Positions 24,891-32,539 of a DNA stretch of 64,000 nt are shown piece by piece (position 1 is the first letter of the stretch; each line of letters begins with the position of its first letter). The stretch spans positions 5,146,001 to 5,210,000 of the forward strand of contig NZ_BBWW01000001.1 of NCBI RefSeq assembly GCF_001485215.1, given 5' to 3'. The translations under genes were made by a program, and so were the position numbers. The notes below the pieces were generated by a model, which saw nothing but the letters and a program-made list of their open reading frames with translations, did no database searches and was not told the origin of the DNA. The stretch comes from Leptolyngbya sp. NIES-2104. GTDB taxonomy: Bacteria > Cyanobacteriota > Cyanobacteriia > Leptolyngbyales > Leptolyngbyaceae.

Positions 24891-25822
24891 TAGAGATGGA
24901 TTTTTTGTTCGTTAACGGGCACTTGATCTGGAGCGATCGTAAACAATCCGAGCGTAAATAACAACGCGATCGCGATCCCTAAAATACTGAGACTCGCGAT
25001 CGCTAGTAGCGCTACTGACCTACGAAGAGTCGATGGAAACATTTGCTGTGACAGTGCAGATTGCGCTAAACCTGTTGCCAGATTGTGATTTGGCTGAAAG
25101 TGATGGTGCTTGTTCAACTGTGCAAGTAACCAAAGTAACGGATCGGCGGCTCCTCGTGCATTGAGAGCAGCAGTTCCCTGCATCGAAACGATCGGAATTG
25201 CGGAATAGAATCGCTGATAGTTTGCTTTGAGGGCATCGAGTCGAGTGATTAACGGCTGTAGATTTTGCTCGATTTGCAGTTGGGTCACCGTTCCGGATTC
25301 GAGTAAATCACACTTGGTTAAAACTAACGCAAACGCATAATTCAATCGCTGTTGATGCACGATCGACGCGATCGCAACGACTTGATCAAATAAATCCACT
25401 AAAGTTTGGGCGTATTCTCGATCGTGCAGGAGTGCAGGAGCGCTGATAAACACACAGCACCCATGAGATTTCAAGACAAGCTCCTGAAAATCAGGATTCC
25501 GAATGTGACACGCTTCGCCCGGAATATCCCACCAGCGAAACTTACATTGTGTTTTGACTCCGAAGACTTTTTGACGCTTTAGAGCAAAGTTAAAGTTCGT
25601 AATCTTAATTGTCGCAGGTGGATAAAGCCCTGTGTTTTGAACATGCAGCAGAATTTTCTCGATGTTCGATCGCACTTCTTGATCTTGAGATTCAAACCAA
25701 GACGCTTTCGGATGCTCAGTTGAATGTTCTCCTTGTAATTCTGTGTAGCTTCCAGCGAGAAAAACTGTTTTACCGACACCCCGTTCACCGATGCTCAGAA
25801 GGTTGAAAGTTTTAGCAGCCAT
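24890..25822 (-). CDS. TRAFAC-like GTPase with C-terminal membrane anchor
   Basis: 310 residues. P-loop GERGVGKT at 12-19, switch-II-type DIPG at 99-102 (in place of DxPG/DxxG) and TKCD at 169-172 as the guanine-specificity motif (NKxD type). A single hydrophobic helix at about 269-294 should anchor it in the membrane with the G domain in the cytoplasm. It starts 5 bp after the stop of the second precursor peptide gene and overlaps the WD40 gene by one base. I infer a GTPase/regulator pair with the WD40 protein. Its place inside a peptide-export operon is unusual. Confidence 0.8.
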   Translation of the reverse strand: MAAKTFNLLSIGERGVGKTVFLAGSYTELQGEHSTEHPKASWFESQDQEVRSNIEKILLHVQNTGLYPPATIKITNFNFALKRQKVFGVKTQCKFRWWDIPGEACHIRNPDFQELVLKSHGCCVFISAPALLHDREYAQTLVDLFDQVVAIASIVHQQRLNYAFALVLTKCDLLESGTVTQLQIEQNLQPLITRLDALKANYQRFYSAIPIVSMQGTAALNARGAADPLLWLLAQLNKHHHFQPNHNLATGLAQSALSQQMFPSTLRRSVALLAIASLSILGIAIALLFTLGLFTIAPDQVPVNEQKIHL

Positions 25823-25827
25823 AGTGG

Positions 25828-26088
25828 TTAAAAGAAGCGACGAAAGAGACTGAACAAGCGAGATAAACTACTAAAATCGCCAAAAAATGCGAATGTTGTT
25901 TGTCGAAATCGGTATCCGGTGCGCGATAACGATGAGAACTGGTTTCCTGCTCCCGTTTCGAGATTCGTTTGGTTTTCTCCAAAAGTCTCGATCGCAGTGT
26001 CTTGAAAAAAGAATCCCGGTTGTCGTCTAAATCCACCCGTTACCATTTCTTCTTGCTCTGTAGAAAGTTCATCTATTGGCTCAGACAT
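25828..26088 (-). CDS. Double-glycine leader precursor peptide, Phe/Arg-rich core (second precursor)
   Basis: 86 residues. The leader (residues 1-19) ends ELSTEQEEMVTGG, a double-glycine processing signal like that of the first precursor in this operon (shared LS.EQ.E.V.GG). The 67-residue core has 15 Phe and no Cys, includes FSSLSR twice (residues 51-56 and 72-77), and ends LFSLFRRFF. It lies 11 bp after the exporter gene and 5 bp before the GTPase gene. A C39 peptidase would cleave after GG during export. It could be a bacteriocin-like or signalling peptide, or a membrane-active product; no family matches the core. SD AGGAAT lies about 10 nt before ATG. Confidence 0.7.
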   Translation of the reverse strand: MSEPIDELSTEQEEMVTGGFRRQPGFFFQDTAIETFGENQTNLETGAGNQFSSLSRTGYRFRQTTFAFFGDFSSLSRLFSLFRRFF

Positions 26089-26099
26089 TGTTTTGATTC

Positions 26100-28259
26100 C
26101 TAATACGATAAAAACTTCAAATGCTCACCGGATTGCGATCGCAGTTCGGTTGGAGAACCCTGAATTTTGACTTCACCTCGATCGAGCAATACAACCCAAT
26201 CGGCTCGATCAATCACACTCGGACGATGAGTAATCATGATGGTGGTTTTGCCGCATCTTGATTTGAGTAAGCGATCGAGCACTTGAGCTTCACTCACCGG
26301 ATCAAGCCCTGCGGTCGATTCATCTAAAATCAGCACTGGCGGATCAGTCACGATGCCACGAGCGATCGCGAGTCGTTGCCGTTGTCCTCCAGAAAGATTC
26401 GCCCCAAATTCACCCAAAACAGTTTGATATTGATTCGGCAAATGGCTAATAAAATCATCTGCTCCAGCAATTTGACAAGCTCTAACAATTTGCTCAAATG
26501 AAATATAAGGCGTTCCAAGCCGAAAGTTTTCGACAATCGATCGACTCCAGAAATGAGCGTCTTGAGGCACATACACGACTTGTTGCCGCAAACAATCGAG
26601 CGAAAGATCTTGTAAGTTGTAGTAACCGATCCGAATGTTGCCAGAATTCGGTGCGTAGAGTCCTGCAATCAGTTTTGCAAGGGTGCTTTTTCCGCAGCCT
26701 GAAGTGCCGATTAATGCGATCGCATTTCCTCCAGGCAAGCTCAGCGAAAAATTCTCCATCAAATCAACGCGACCTGCATGATGAAAATTTAATCGATGAC
26801 AAACAATATCCGCCTCGCTTGAAAGTTGAGCAAACGGTTTCTGAGTCTGACTTTGAACTTCTGGAGTCGCATCGATCACTTCTGAAACGCGACTGACTGC
26901 AGTTTGCGATCGATAGTACTCATCAATCAATCCGAGAATTGCACTCATGAATGCTAAAACGTTCCCCTGCATTCCATTAAACGCTAACAATTGACCGATA
27001 CTCAGTTCCTGATTAATCACCAGAGAGCTACCCAAGCCTAACAGTAAAACACTTCCAATCCGGCTCACCTGTTGAGTAAACGTGCTCGTCACAATCCCAA
27101 TCTGCGTCGTACTAAAACTCAGATTTGCTAACCGCCCGAATCGACTTTGCAACTCTTCCCAGAATTGCGGAGCCGCGTTCGTCGATTTCATCACTAAAGC
27201 ACCCTTAAACGTTTCAACTAACACCCCTTGATTCTCAGAAGATAGAACCAACAGATTTCGAGTTGCTTTTTGCAATGTCGGCAGAAAAGGAACAACCGAA
27301 ACTGTCATCAAGAATCCGATAACTATCACTGCGCTGGTCAACTTCCAGCTATAAAACAACATAAAACCCAGCGAAATTAGTGCAATAAAAAACTGACTCG
27401 GTAACGCTACCACTACTTGAGACAGCAATTGATTAATCTCATTGATATCGCGCAATCGGCTGATAATTTCACCACTGCGGCGAGTTTCGTAATAGCTCAG
27501 CGGCAGTCGAAGGATCTTTTGTCCGAACTCTAGTACAAAGCCTAACTGTAATCGTTGACTAAAATGAGCAATCAGAGTCGATTGTAAGAGTTGTAAACTG
27601 CCACTAAACAAGCTCAGAACAATCACACTCACCACAACTACTGTAAGAAGCTGCGAATCTTGTCTGACTAAAACATCATCAGTAAGAATTTGAATCAGGA
27701 ACGGACTTGCTAAAGAAAGCACCCCTAAGACAAGGTTGATTAGCAATGCACCGAGTAACATCGATCGATAAGGCAAGATTCGCCCAAAAAACCGACTAAA
27801 CCCGCTTTTTTCCTCAGATTGAGCCTGCACCACACGATCGCACTCAGGCTCCAGAAGCAGCATAATGCCATTCCAAGCCGCCATCAGTTCTTGTCGATCG
27901 ACATACCGCAACCCCAACGCCGGATCAGCAATCACAAATTTTCGCCCGCGCTTGCCGTAAAACACCACCCAGTGATATCCCTGCCAATGAATCACACCTG
28001 GTAACGGCAGTTCATTTAAGCGATCGAGAATTTGCTCGGACACTTTCACCGATCGCGTTTTAAATCCCAATGCTTCAAATCCGCGTCTGAGTCCTAACAA
28101 CGTCGTACCAAGCTGTCCGGTGCCCACCGCTTCTCGACATCGAGCAATGCTCAATCCGCGTCCGTAATGCTTACTAATCGATGCAAGGCAAGCGGCTCCA
28201 CAATCTTCTTCACTCAGTTGAGAGACACAAGCATATCCTTGTCTTAATGCAGAAACCAT
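26100..28259 (-). CDS. Peptidase-containing ABC transporter (C39 family, bacteriocin exporter)
   Basis: About 719 residues from ATG 28259; an upstream TTG at 28268 is possible. The N-terminal C39 peptidase shows Gln and catalytic Cys (QLSEEDCGAACLAS, Cys near 20), His in HWQGYHWVVFYG and Asp in IADPALGL. A six-helix ABC membrane domain follows (about 165-440). The nucleotide-binding domain has GTSGCGKST, signature LSGGQRQRLAIARG, and Walker B PVLILDEST, with ITHRPS as the H-loop. Such transporters remove double-glycine leaders and export the mature peptide. All catalytic residues are present. It starts six bases after the HlyD stop. Confidence 0.93.
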   Translation of the reverse strand: MVSALRQGYACVSQLSEEDCGAACLASISKHYGRGLSIARCREAVGTGQLGTTLLGLRRGFEALGFKTRSVKVSEQILDRLNELPLPGVIHWQGYHWVVFYGKRGRKFVIADPALGLRYVDRQELMAAWNGIMLLLEPECDRVVQAQSEEKSGFSRFFGRILPYRSMLLGALLINLVLGVLSLASPFLIQILTDDVLVRQDSQLLTVVVVSVIVLSLFSGSLQLLQSTLIAHFSQRLQLGFVLEFGQKILRLPLSYYETRRSGEIISRLRDINEINQLLSQVVVALPSQFFIALISLGFMLFYSWKLTSAVIVIGFLMTVSVVPFLPTLQKATRNLLVLSSENQGVLVETFKGALVMKSTNAAPQFWEELQSRFGRLANLSFSTTQIGIVTSTFTQQVSRIGSVLLLGLGSSLVINQELSIGQLLAFNGMQGNVLAFMSAILGLIDEYYRSQTAVSRVSEVIDATPEVQSQTQKPFAQLSSEADIVCHRLNFHHAGRVDLMENFSLSLPGGNAIALIGTSGCGKSTLAKLIAGLYAPNSGNIRIGYYNLQDLSLDCLRQQVVYVPQDAHFWSRSIVENFRLGTPYISFEQIVRACQIAGADDFISHLPNQYQTVLGEFGANLSGGQRQRLAIARGIVTDPPVLILDESTAGLDPVSEAQVLDRLLKSRCGKTTIMITHRPSVIDRADWVVLLDRGEVKIQGSPTELRSQSGEHLKFLSY

Positions 28260-28264
28260 AGTTT

Positions 28265-29548
28265 TCAAAGATTAGAAATGAGCCGCGTCTTTCTCATCAA
28301 AAATTGCACCACCGTTTCTTGGCGCGAAATCACATCGACACTTCCTTCCATGCCCGCCTGTAACGGACACTGCCGCCGTTCATTCCCGACAAACGATCGA
28401 GCAGGTTCCATTGTCACCTCATAAGTTGCAGGTGCATTCTCAGCCGCAGGTCGAGCATCGGGAGCTACCGTCTTGATCACACCGTTCAAAGTGCCATAAT
28501 CGGGAAATGGACAAGCTGAAACCCGCATTTGAATCGACTGCCCTAGTTTCACTTTGTCGATGTCCTGTGCCGCGATTTGAGCTTTCAGAACAAACGGAGC
28601 ATTTTCAGGTGCAATAAACGCGATCGCTTCTCCCGATCGCACGACCTGATCTGCATTTCTCAAATTCAATTGCAGCACTGTTCCTGCAATCGGCGCACGA
28701 ACCACACTTTGGTCAAAGCTGCGTTCAATCTGCTGGCTTTCTTTTGCAGTGCGATCGAGTTGTCGCTGTAGCTCAATTCGATTTTGCAGTAATTGTTCTC
28801 GCTGTTGGCGTAATGTTGCCAGCGTCGAAGCTCCTTTCGCCTGAATTTGAGCAATTTGCTCTTGTGCTCTCGCAATTTCCGCATCAGTTGGATTCAAAGC
28901 AGAACTTGCACGATCGACTTTTGCTTGAGCCACTTGAACCGCTGCTTCTTTCTCTTTCAAAGTCAACGTTGCAACGGCTCCCGATGCCGCTAACTGTCGA
29001 AACCGCCTGAATTCTTCCTGAGCTAGATTCAATGAGGCTCTCGCTTCTTGTACATTCGATTGTGCGGTCGTTTGCTGGTCTTGAAACAATCGCTGCTGAC
29101 TTCTCAATTGTGCTTCTGCGGCTTGAATACTGCGATCGGTAACATTCGATTCGGCTGCAAGTTGACTATCAAGCGACTGAATCTGAGCATTAATTTGATT
29201 CAGTTGCAATCTTCCTTGTCGTAAATCGCCTTCAAGCTGGCTTTTGGTCGTCATCAAGCGAGAATCATCCATCCGAGCCACAATATCCCCTGCTTTCACC
29301 TTTTGGTTCTCTTTCACAGCAATTTCTTTGATCGTGCCCTCGATCGCAGATTGCACCAGCCGCAATTCTCCCGCAGGTCGCACCGTTCCGGGAGCTTTCA
29401 CCGTCACGTTATATTTCAGCACCGTAGCCAACACAACTGCCGCTCCAAACACCATCAGCAACACGCCGCCCCCCGCGATCGCCCACGGACTAAGACGCGG
29501 TAGAAACTCGCTCTGACTCAGTGTTGGAACTTGAATCGGTTCTTCCAT
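28265..29548 (-). CDS. HlyD-family membrane fusion (adaptor) protein
   Basis: About 427 residues. I chose ATG 29548 (MEEPIQVPTLSQSEF) since AGGAG sits 7 nt upstream; the longer frame to 29611 would translate through the palindrome at 29574-29599. One helix (WAIAGGGVLLMVFGAAVVLATVL) near the N-terminus, then a lipoyl/barrel-sandwich half (VKAPGTVRPAGELRLVQ), a long coiled coil (about residues 95-265, including QAAEAQLRSQQRL and many Gln/Ala), the second barrel half (VVRAPIAGTVLQL) and a beta-barrel end. It bridges the ABC exporter to an outer-membrane channel such as TolC, which is not encoded here. Confidence 0.92.
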   Translation of the reverse strand: MEEPIQVPTLSQSEFLPRLSPWAIAGGGVLLMVFGAAVVLATVLKYNVTVKAPGTVRPAGELRLVQSAIEGTIKEIAVKENQKVKAGDIVARMDDSRLMTTKSQLEGDLRQGRLQLNQINAQIQSLDSQLAAESNVTDRSIQAAEAQLRSQQRLFQDQQTTAQSNVQEARASLNLAQEEFRRFRQLAASGAVATLTLKEKEAAVQVAQAKVDRASSALNPTDAEIARAQEQIAQIQAKGASTLATLRQQREQLLQNRIELQRQLDRTAKESQQIERSFDQSVVRAPIAGTVLQLNLRNADQVVRSGEAIAFIAPENAPFVLKAQIAAQDIDKVKLGQSIQMRVSACPFPDYGTLNGVIKTVAPDARPAAENAPATYEVTMEPARSFVGNERRQCPLQAGMEGSVDVISRQETVVQFLMRKTRLISNL

Positions 29549-29573
29549 GTCAAGCTCCTGAGTGGATTGAGGA

Positions 29574-29599
29574 AAGATCCCTGAAGCTTCAGGGATCTT
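29574..29599 (-). promoter_or_regulatory. Perfect palindrome between first precursor and exporter genes (candidate attenuator)
   Basis: A 26-bp perfect palindrome (arm AAGATCCCTGAAG, second arm its complement) lies between the precursor stop at 29622 and the HlyD ATG at 29548. Folded in mRNA it gives a hairpin of up to about 11 bp plus a small loop. On the minus strand it is followed by TCCTC, not a T-tract, so it could be a processing or mRNA-stability site rather than a full terminator. Confidence 0.6.
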
Positions 29600-29621
29600 C
29601 ATGACGAACAATCGATCGAAC

Positions 29622-29891
29622 CTAGTAGACCATCAAGCCCTTCGGATCGAAGTTCAGTTGAAAGTCTTTCAGAGCGCTCGTGTCGATCGCGCTTTTCTCA
29701 GCAGTCACGATTTGCGAAACCTCACTTCCACTCGGACCCGATTTTGCATCCGCTTTGAATCCAAGCGATTCATTGTTGAAGTTAAAAGTTGTGTTGATTA
29801 AATCCTTCAGACTGATGCCACCCGACACGGTTTCTTGTTGTTCATCCGACAAATCGACGAACAATTCAGACTGCACAGTAACACGGTTCAT
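29622..29891 (-). CDS. CTB-like double-glycine bacteriocin precursor peptide (first precursor)
   Basis: 89 residues. The leader (1-25) reads MNRVTVQSELFVDLSDEQQE-TVSGG; ELFVxLSxEQQExVxGG is typical of the cyanobacterial CTB-type bacteriocin-like family. The core of 64 residues (ISLKDLINTTFNFNNESLGF... to ...DPKGLMVY) has no Cys and no obvious modification sites. It is the first gene of the operon, upstream of the HlyD and C39-ABC exporter that would process it. SD GAGGAAC precedes the ATG. Biological activity (bacteriocin, signal, or other secreted peptide) is unknown. Confidence 0.75.
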   Translation of the reverse strand: MNRVTVQSELFVDLSDEQQETVSGGISLKDLINTTFNFNNESLGFKADAKSGPSGSEVSQIVTAEKSAIDTSALKDFQLNFDPKGLMVY

Positions 29892-29954
29892 AATAATGTT
29901 CCTCGTTGTTTGTGTGATTGCGTTGGTTGTTTTCCCAACTGTGCATAGTCTGTC

Positions 29955-30009
29955 CGATCGAGTTGCTCAGTCACCAGGTCGATCGATGCTCAGTTTTTGT
30001 TCAGTTTTT
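29955..30009 (-). promoter_or_regulatory. Direct repeats upstream of the first precursor gene
   Basis: Two near-copies of CGATCGAGTTGCTCAGT / CGATCGATGCTCAGT (29955-29971, 29980-29994) and a third partial (TTCAGTTTTT at 30000-30009) lie 64-118 bp before the ATG. They could be a regulator site. No convincing -10/-35 was located. Confidence 0.35.
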
Positions 30010-30063
30010 GAATAGTGCGATCGCTTGTACTCTCGAAGCCTATTTCAAATCCCGCAGTAAAGT

Positions 30064-30867
30064 CTAAGCCGACCAAGTTTCGCGGAAATCTGCATAGAGC
30101 GTCAGACCGCCATCAATGAAAAGAGTTTGTCCCGTGATATAAGCAGCTTCCTCAGATGCCAAAAATGCTGCTGCCGCTGCCATCTCCGACGCATATCCGG
30201 GTCTTGCCATCGGAATATGGCTTTCAACGACGGCGCGTTGTTCTGGATCGCTCGTCCAGCTTTCATTAATCGGGGTGATGGTCGCTCCAGGTGCGATCGC
30301 ATTGACTCGAATTCCACGATTGGCATACTCTAACGCTAGCGTCTTCGTTAAGTTCCCCATGCCGCCTTTACTCATCGAATAGCTAAGATAATTCGGGCGC
30401 GGAATGATCTCATGCACACTCGAAACATTGAGAATCACCCCAGAGCGCTGTTGAGATAGAAAATGCTTTAGCGTTTCTCGTGCACACAGAAATGCGCCGC
30501 GCAAATTCACCCCAATCACTTGATCAAACTTCTCAGTCGGCAGTTCATGCGATGGAAAATCCGCTTGAATTCCAGCATTGTTAATCAAAATATCGAAGCT
30601 TCCAAAGGTTTCGATCGTCGAATTCACAATCCGCAGAATATCTTCTTCTTTGGAAACATCTCCTTGAACGAGCAGGGTTTTAATGCTGTGTCCCGCTTCG
30701 TTTGCTTGAGAAAGCGCGACCGTTTCGGTATGTTTCGCTTCTTCAGGCTTACTGCGATAGTTGATTGCGACATTACACCCTTCTTGAGCCAGTCGCCATA
30801 CGATCGCTTGTCCGATTCCGGAGCTTGCGCCAGTGATCAATGCAGTTTTTCCAGCTAATCCTTTCAT
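30064..30867 (-). CDS. SDR-family glucose 1-dehydrogenase-like oxidoreductase
   Basis: 267 residues from ATG 30867 (MKGLAGKTALITGASSGIGQ). Cofactor motif TGASSGIG near 13-20, NNAG near 95, catalytic Ser in NVSSVHE and YSMSK as the Tyr/Lys pair near 160. It fits the classical short-chain dehydrogenase layout, and its length and ending (ITGQTLFIDGGLTLY) resemble glucose 1-dehydrogenases; the real substrate is unknown. It is upstream of the precursor operon on the same strand, with 172 bp between. Confidence 0.85.
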   Translation of the reverse strand: MKGLAGKTALITGASSGIGQAIVWRLAQEGCNVAINYRSKPEEAKHTETVALSQANEAGHSIKTLLVQGDVSKEEDILRIVNSTIETFGSFDILINNAGIQADFPSHELPTEKFDQVIGVNLRGAFLCARETLKHFLSQQRSGVILNVSSVHEIIPRPNYLSYSMSKGGMGNLTKTLALEYANRGIRVNAIAPGATITPINESWTSDPEQRAVVESHIPMARPGYASEMAAAAAFLASEEAAYITGQTLFIDGGLTLYADFRETWSA

Positions 30868-31005
30868 CGGTGCAGTCCTCTGGGCTAGGGTGATCGCGCT
30901 TAGACAATGATTGTGATACCAGCAAACATCACAAAGCCATATCGCTCTTAAGGTAGAACACAAATCTATGAAACTGATAGCACGAACAGAAGACCTATTC
31001 GACAG

Positions 31006-32403
31006 CTAAATCTCTACCGGAATCTGTCCCTGCTTGGCTGCTTGAATTAAGCGATCGTAATCTTGCTCAGTCTGATCCGCATACGCAAAAGCAAATGTCA
31101 CCATCGCATCATCGAGTGCCTCACTGTTCCCGACATAACCAGCCAGCATCGCTGCATCGCCCGACTTTGCATGTGCCAGCGCCAATGCCCAACCGCACAG
31201 CACACCATAGTCTAAAAGACTTTTTGGGCGAAACTTGCCGGGTTCGAGCTTGATACTGCCTTTCATATCACGCAACTGCCGGACATAGTAGTGAATTCCG
31301 CCAGTGTCGCCCCAGCCTAGAAAAATATCAGGCGCACCCTGAATCAGCCGCTGTCCAATCACAACGCGCTCACCTTCATGACTTCCTAACTCTCGTCCCT
31401 TCTGAAATCGCTCTGCATAAGGAAGCAGCACCGAAGACTGTGCTTCTTTGACTTGTAGAAATAGGGGATCACCTTGATCCCTGCCTTCGAGATAAATAAT
31501 CCAGCAGCGAGTTCCAACACTGCCCACGCCCACAACTTTACGAGCGACATCAATAATGCGATAGCGAGACAGTAAAAAGCGCCGCTCACTCCCGATCGAG
31601 GACAGATAATCTTGAATCAATTCTTCGAGCGATCCTCTGATAGATTGCTCCTGAATCAGCGTCTCAGTTCGCACAACTAGCGGTGGAGATTCAATGATCT
31701 GATGCTGGTCATTCACGAGTTCTGTGAGTTTGTCCAGGGTTTGTAAATGAGTGCATTCACGCGCTTTTTCCAGGATGCGGGCTGCTTTTTTGTGCTGTTC
31801 GTCGGGTAGTTTTTTGAGGAGTTCTGTCTCTTCGATCTGGGCGTACCACAAATCGAGATAGCTCATCTGAGCATACTCGTGGAGATGTTGACGGTAAGAT
31901 TGCACGATCGAGCGAACCGCTGATTCACAAAGCTCACGATCGCCGTCGAGATGTCTTCCTGCTGCGATCGCGCTTGTGACTAATCGCTTGAGATCCCATT
32001 CCCACGCTCCCGGACAGGTTTCATCAAAATCATTGATCGCAAACACCAGATTCCGTTCGGCAGAAGCAAACACTCCAAAATTCGAGACGTGCATATCGCC
32101 ACAAGCTTGAACACTGATATCTGTAGTGGGTGCGTTGGCAATATCCTGGATCATCACGGCGGCTGAACCCCGCAGAAAGGCAAACGGCGAAGCAAGCATC
32201 CGCTCGTAGTAAACCGGGATCAAGTCAGGCAGTCGAGTTTGGGTCTGTGCCTTGAGTAGATCAATCGGATCAGGACGATTCTGAGCAGGCTTGTACACTC
32301 CGAGATCGCGGCGTTTGACTTTTTGGCGCAGAGCTTTCCCAGCCGAGACGCGATCGTCGATCGATAGATTGGGATCAAGGACTGTTTTGTTTAATGTCTT
32401 CAT
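31006..32403 (-). CDS. DUF2252 protein (kinase-like fold)
   Basis: 465 residues. Motifs QACGDMHVSNFGVFASAE near 100, NDFDETCPGAWEWDLKRL near 125 and GVGSVGTRCWIIYLEG near 275 are the conserved blocks of DUF2252, whose fold is predicted to resemble aminoglycoside phosphotransferases/protein kinases with GDxHxxN and DFD metal-binding motifs. Function is unknown. Divergent from the P-type ATPase gene. ATG 32403. Confidence 0.82.
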   Translation of the reverse strand: MKTLNKTVLDPNLSIDDRVSAGKALRQKVKRRDLGVYKPAQNRPDPIDLLKAQTQTRLPDLIPVYYERMLASPFAFLRGSAAVMIQDIANAPTTDISVQACGDMHVSNFGVFASAERNLVFAINDFDETCPGAWEWDLKRLVTSAIAAGRHLDGDRELCESAVRSIVQSYRQHLHEYAQMSYLDLWYAQIEETELLKKLPDEQHKKAARILEKARECTHLQTLDKLTELVNDQHQIIESPPLVVRTETLIQEQSIRGSLEELIQDYLSSIGSERRFLLSRYRIIDVARKVVGVGSVGTRCWIIYLEGRDQGDPLFLQVKEAQSSVLLPYAERFQKGRELGSHEGERVVIGQRLIQGAPDIFLGWGDTGGIHYYVRQLRDMKGSIKLEPGKFRPKSLLDYGVLCGWALALAHAKSGDAAMLAGYVGNSEALDDAMVTFAFAYADQTEQDYDRLIQAAKQGQIPVEI

Positions 32404-32539
32404 AGTGGATTCAAATCGAAAGCAAATTGCAACATAAAAGAACCTTCGATCGCGAATGCCTTACGATTTTATCTGAAGCGAGATTACAGTAAAGCTCGAT
32501 CGCTCTGATCCATTACAATCCTTAATTTGAATCATTCCT

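Noticed and set aside
25812-26036. A 74-codon minus-strand frame overlapping the second precursor gene
   Set aside because: It lies in another frame of the precursor/GTPase junction, has no leader motif and no SD, and the precursor frame has the clear double-glycine signal.
29244-29516. Plus-strand frame of 90 codons antisense to the HlyD gene
   Set aside because: Shadow of a well-supported HlyD coding region; no family resemblance.
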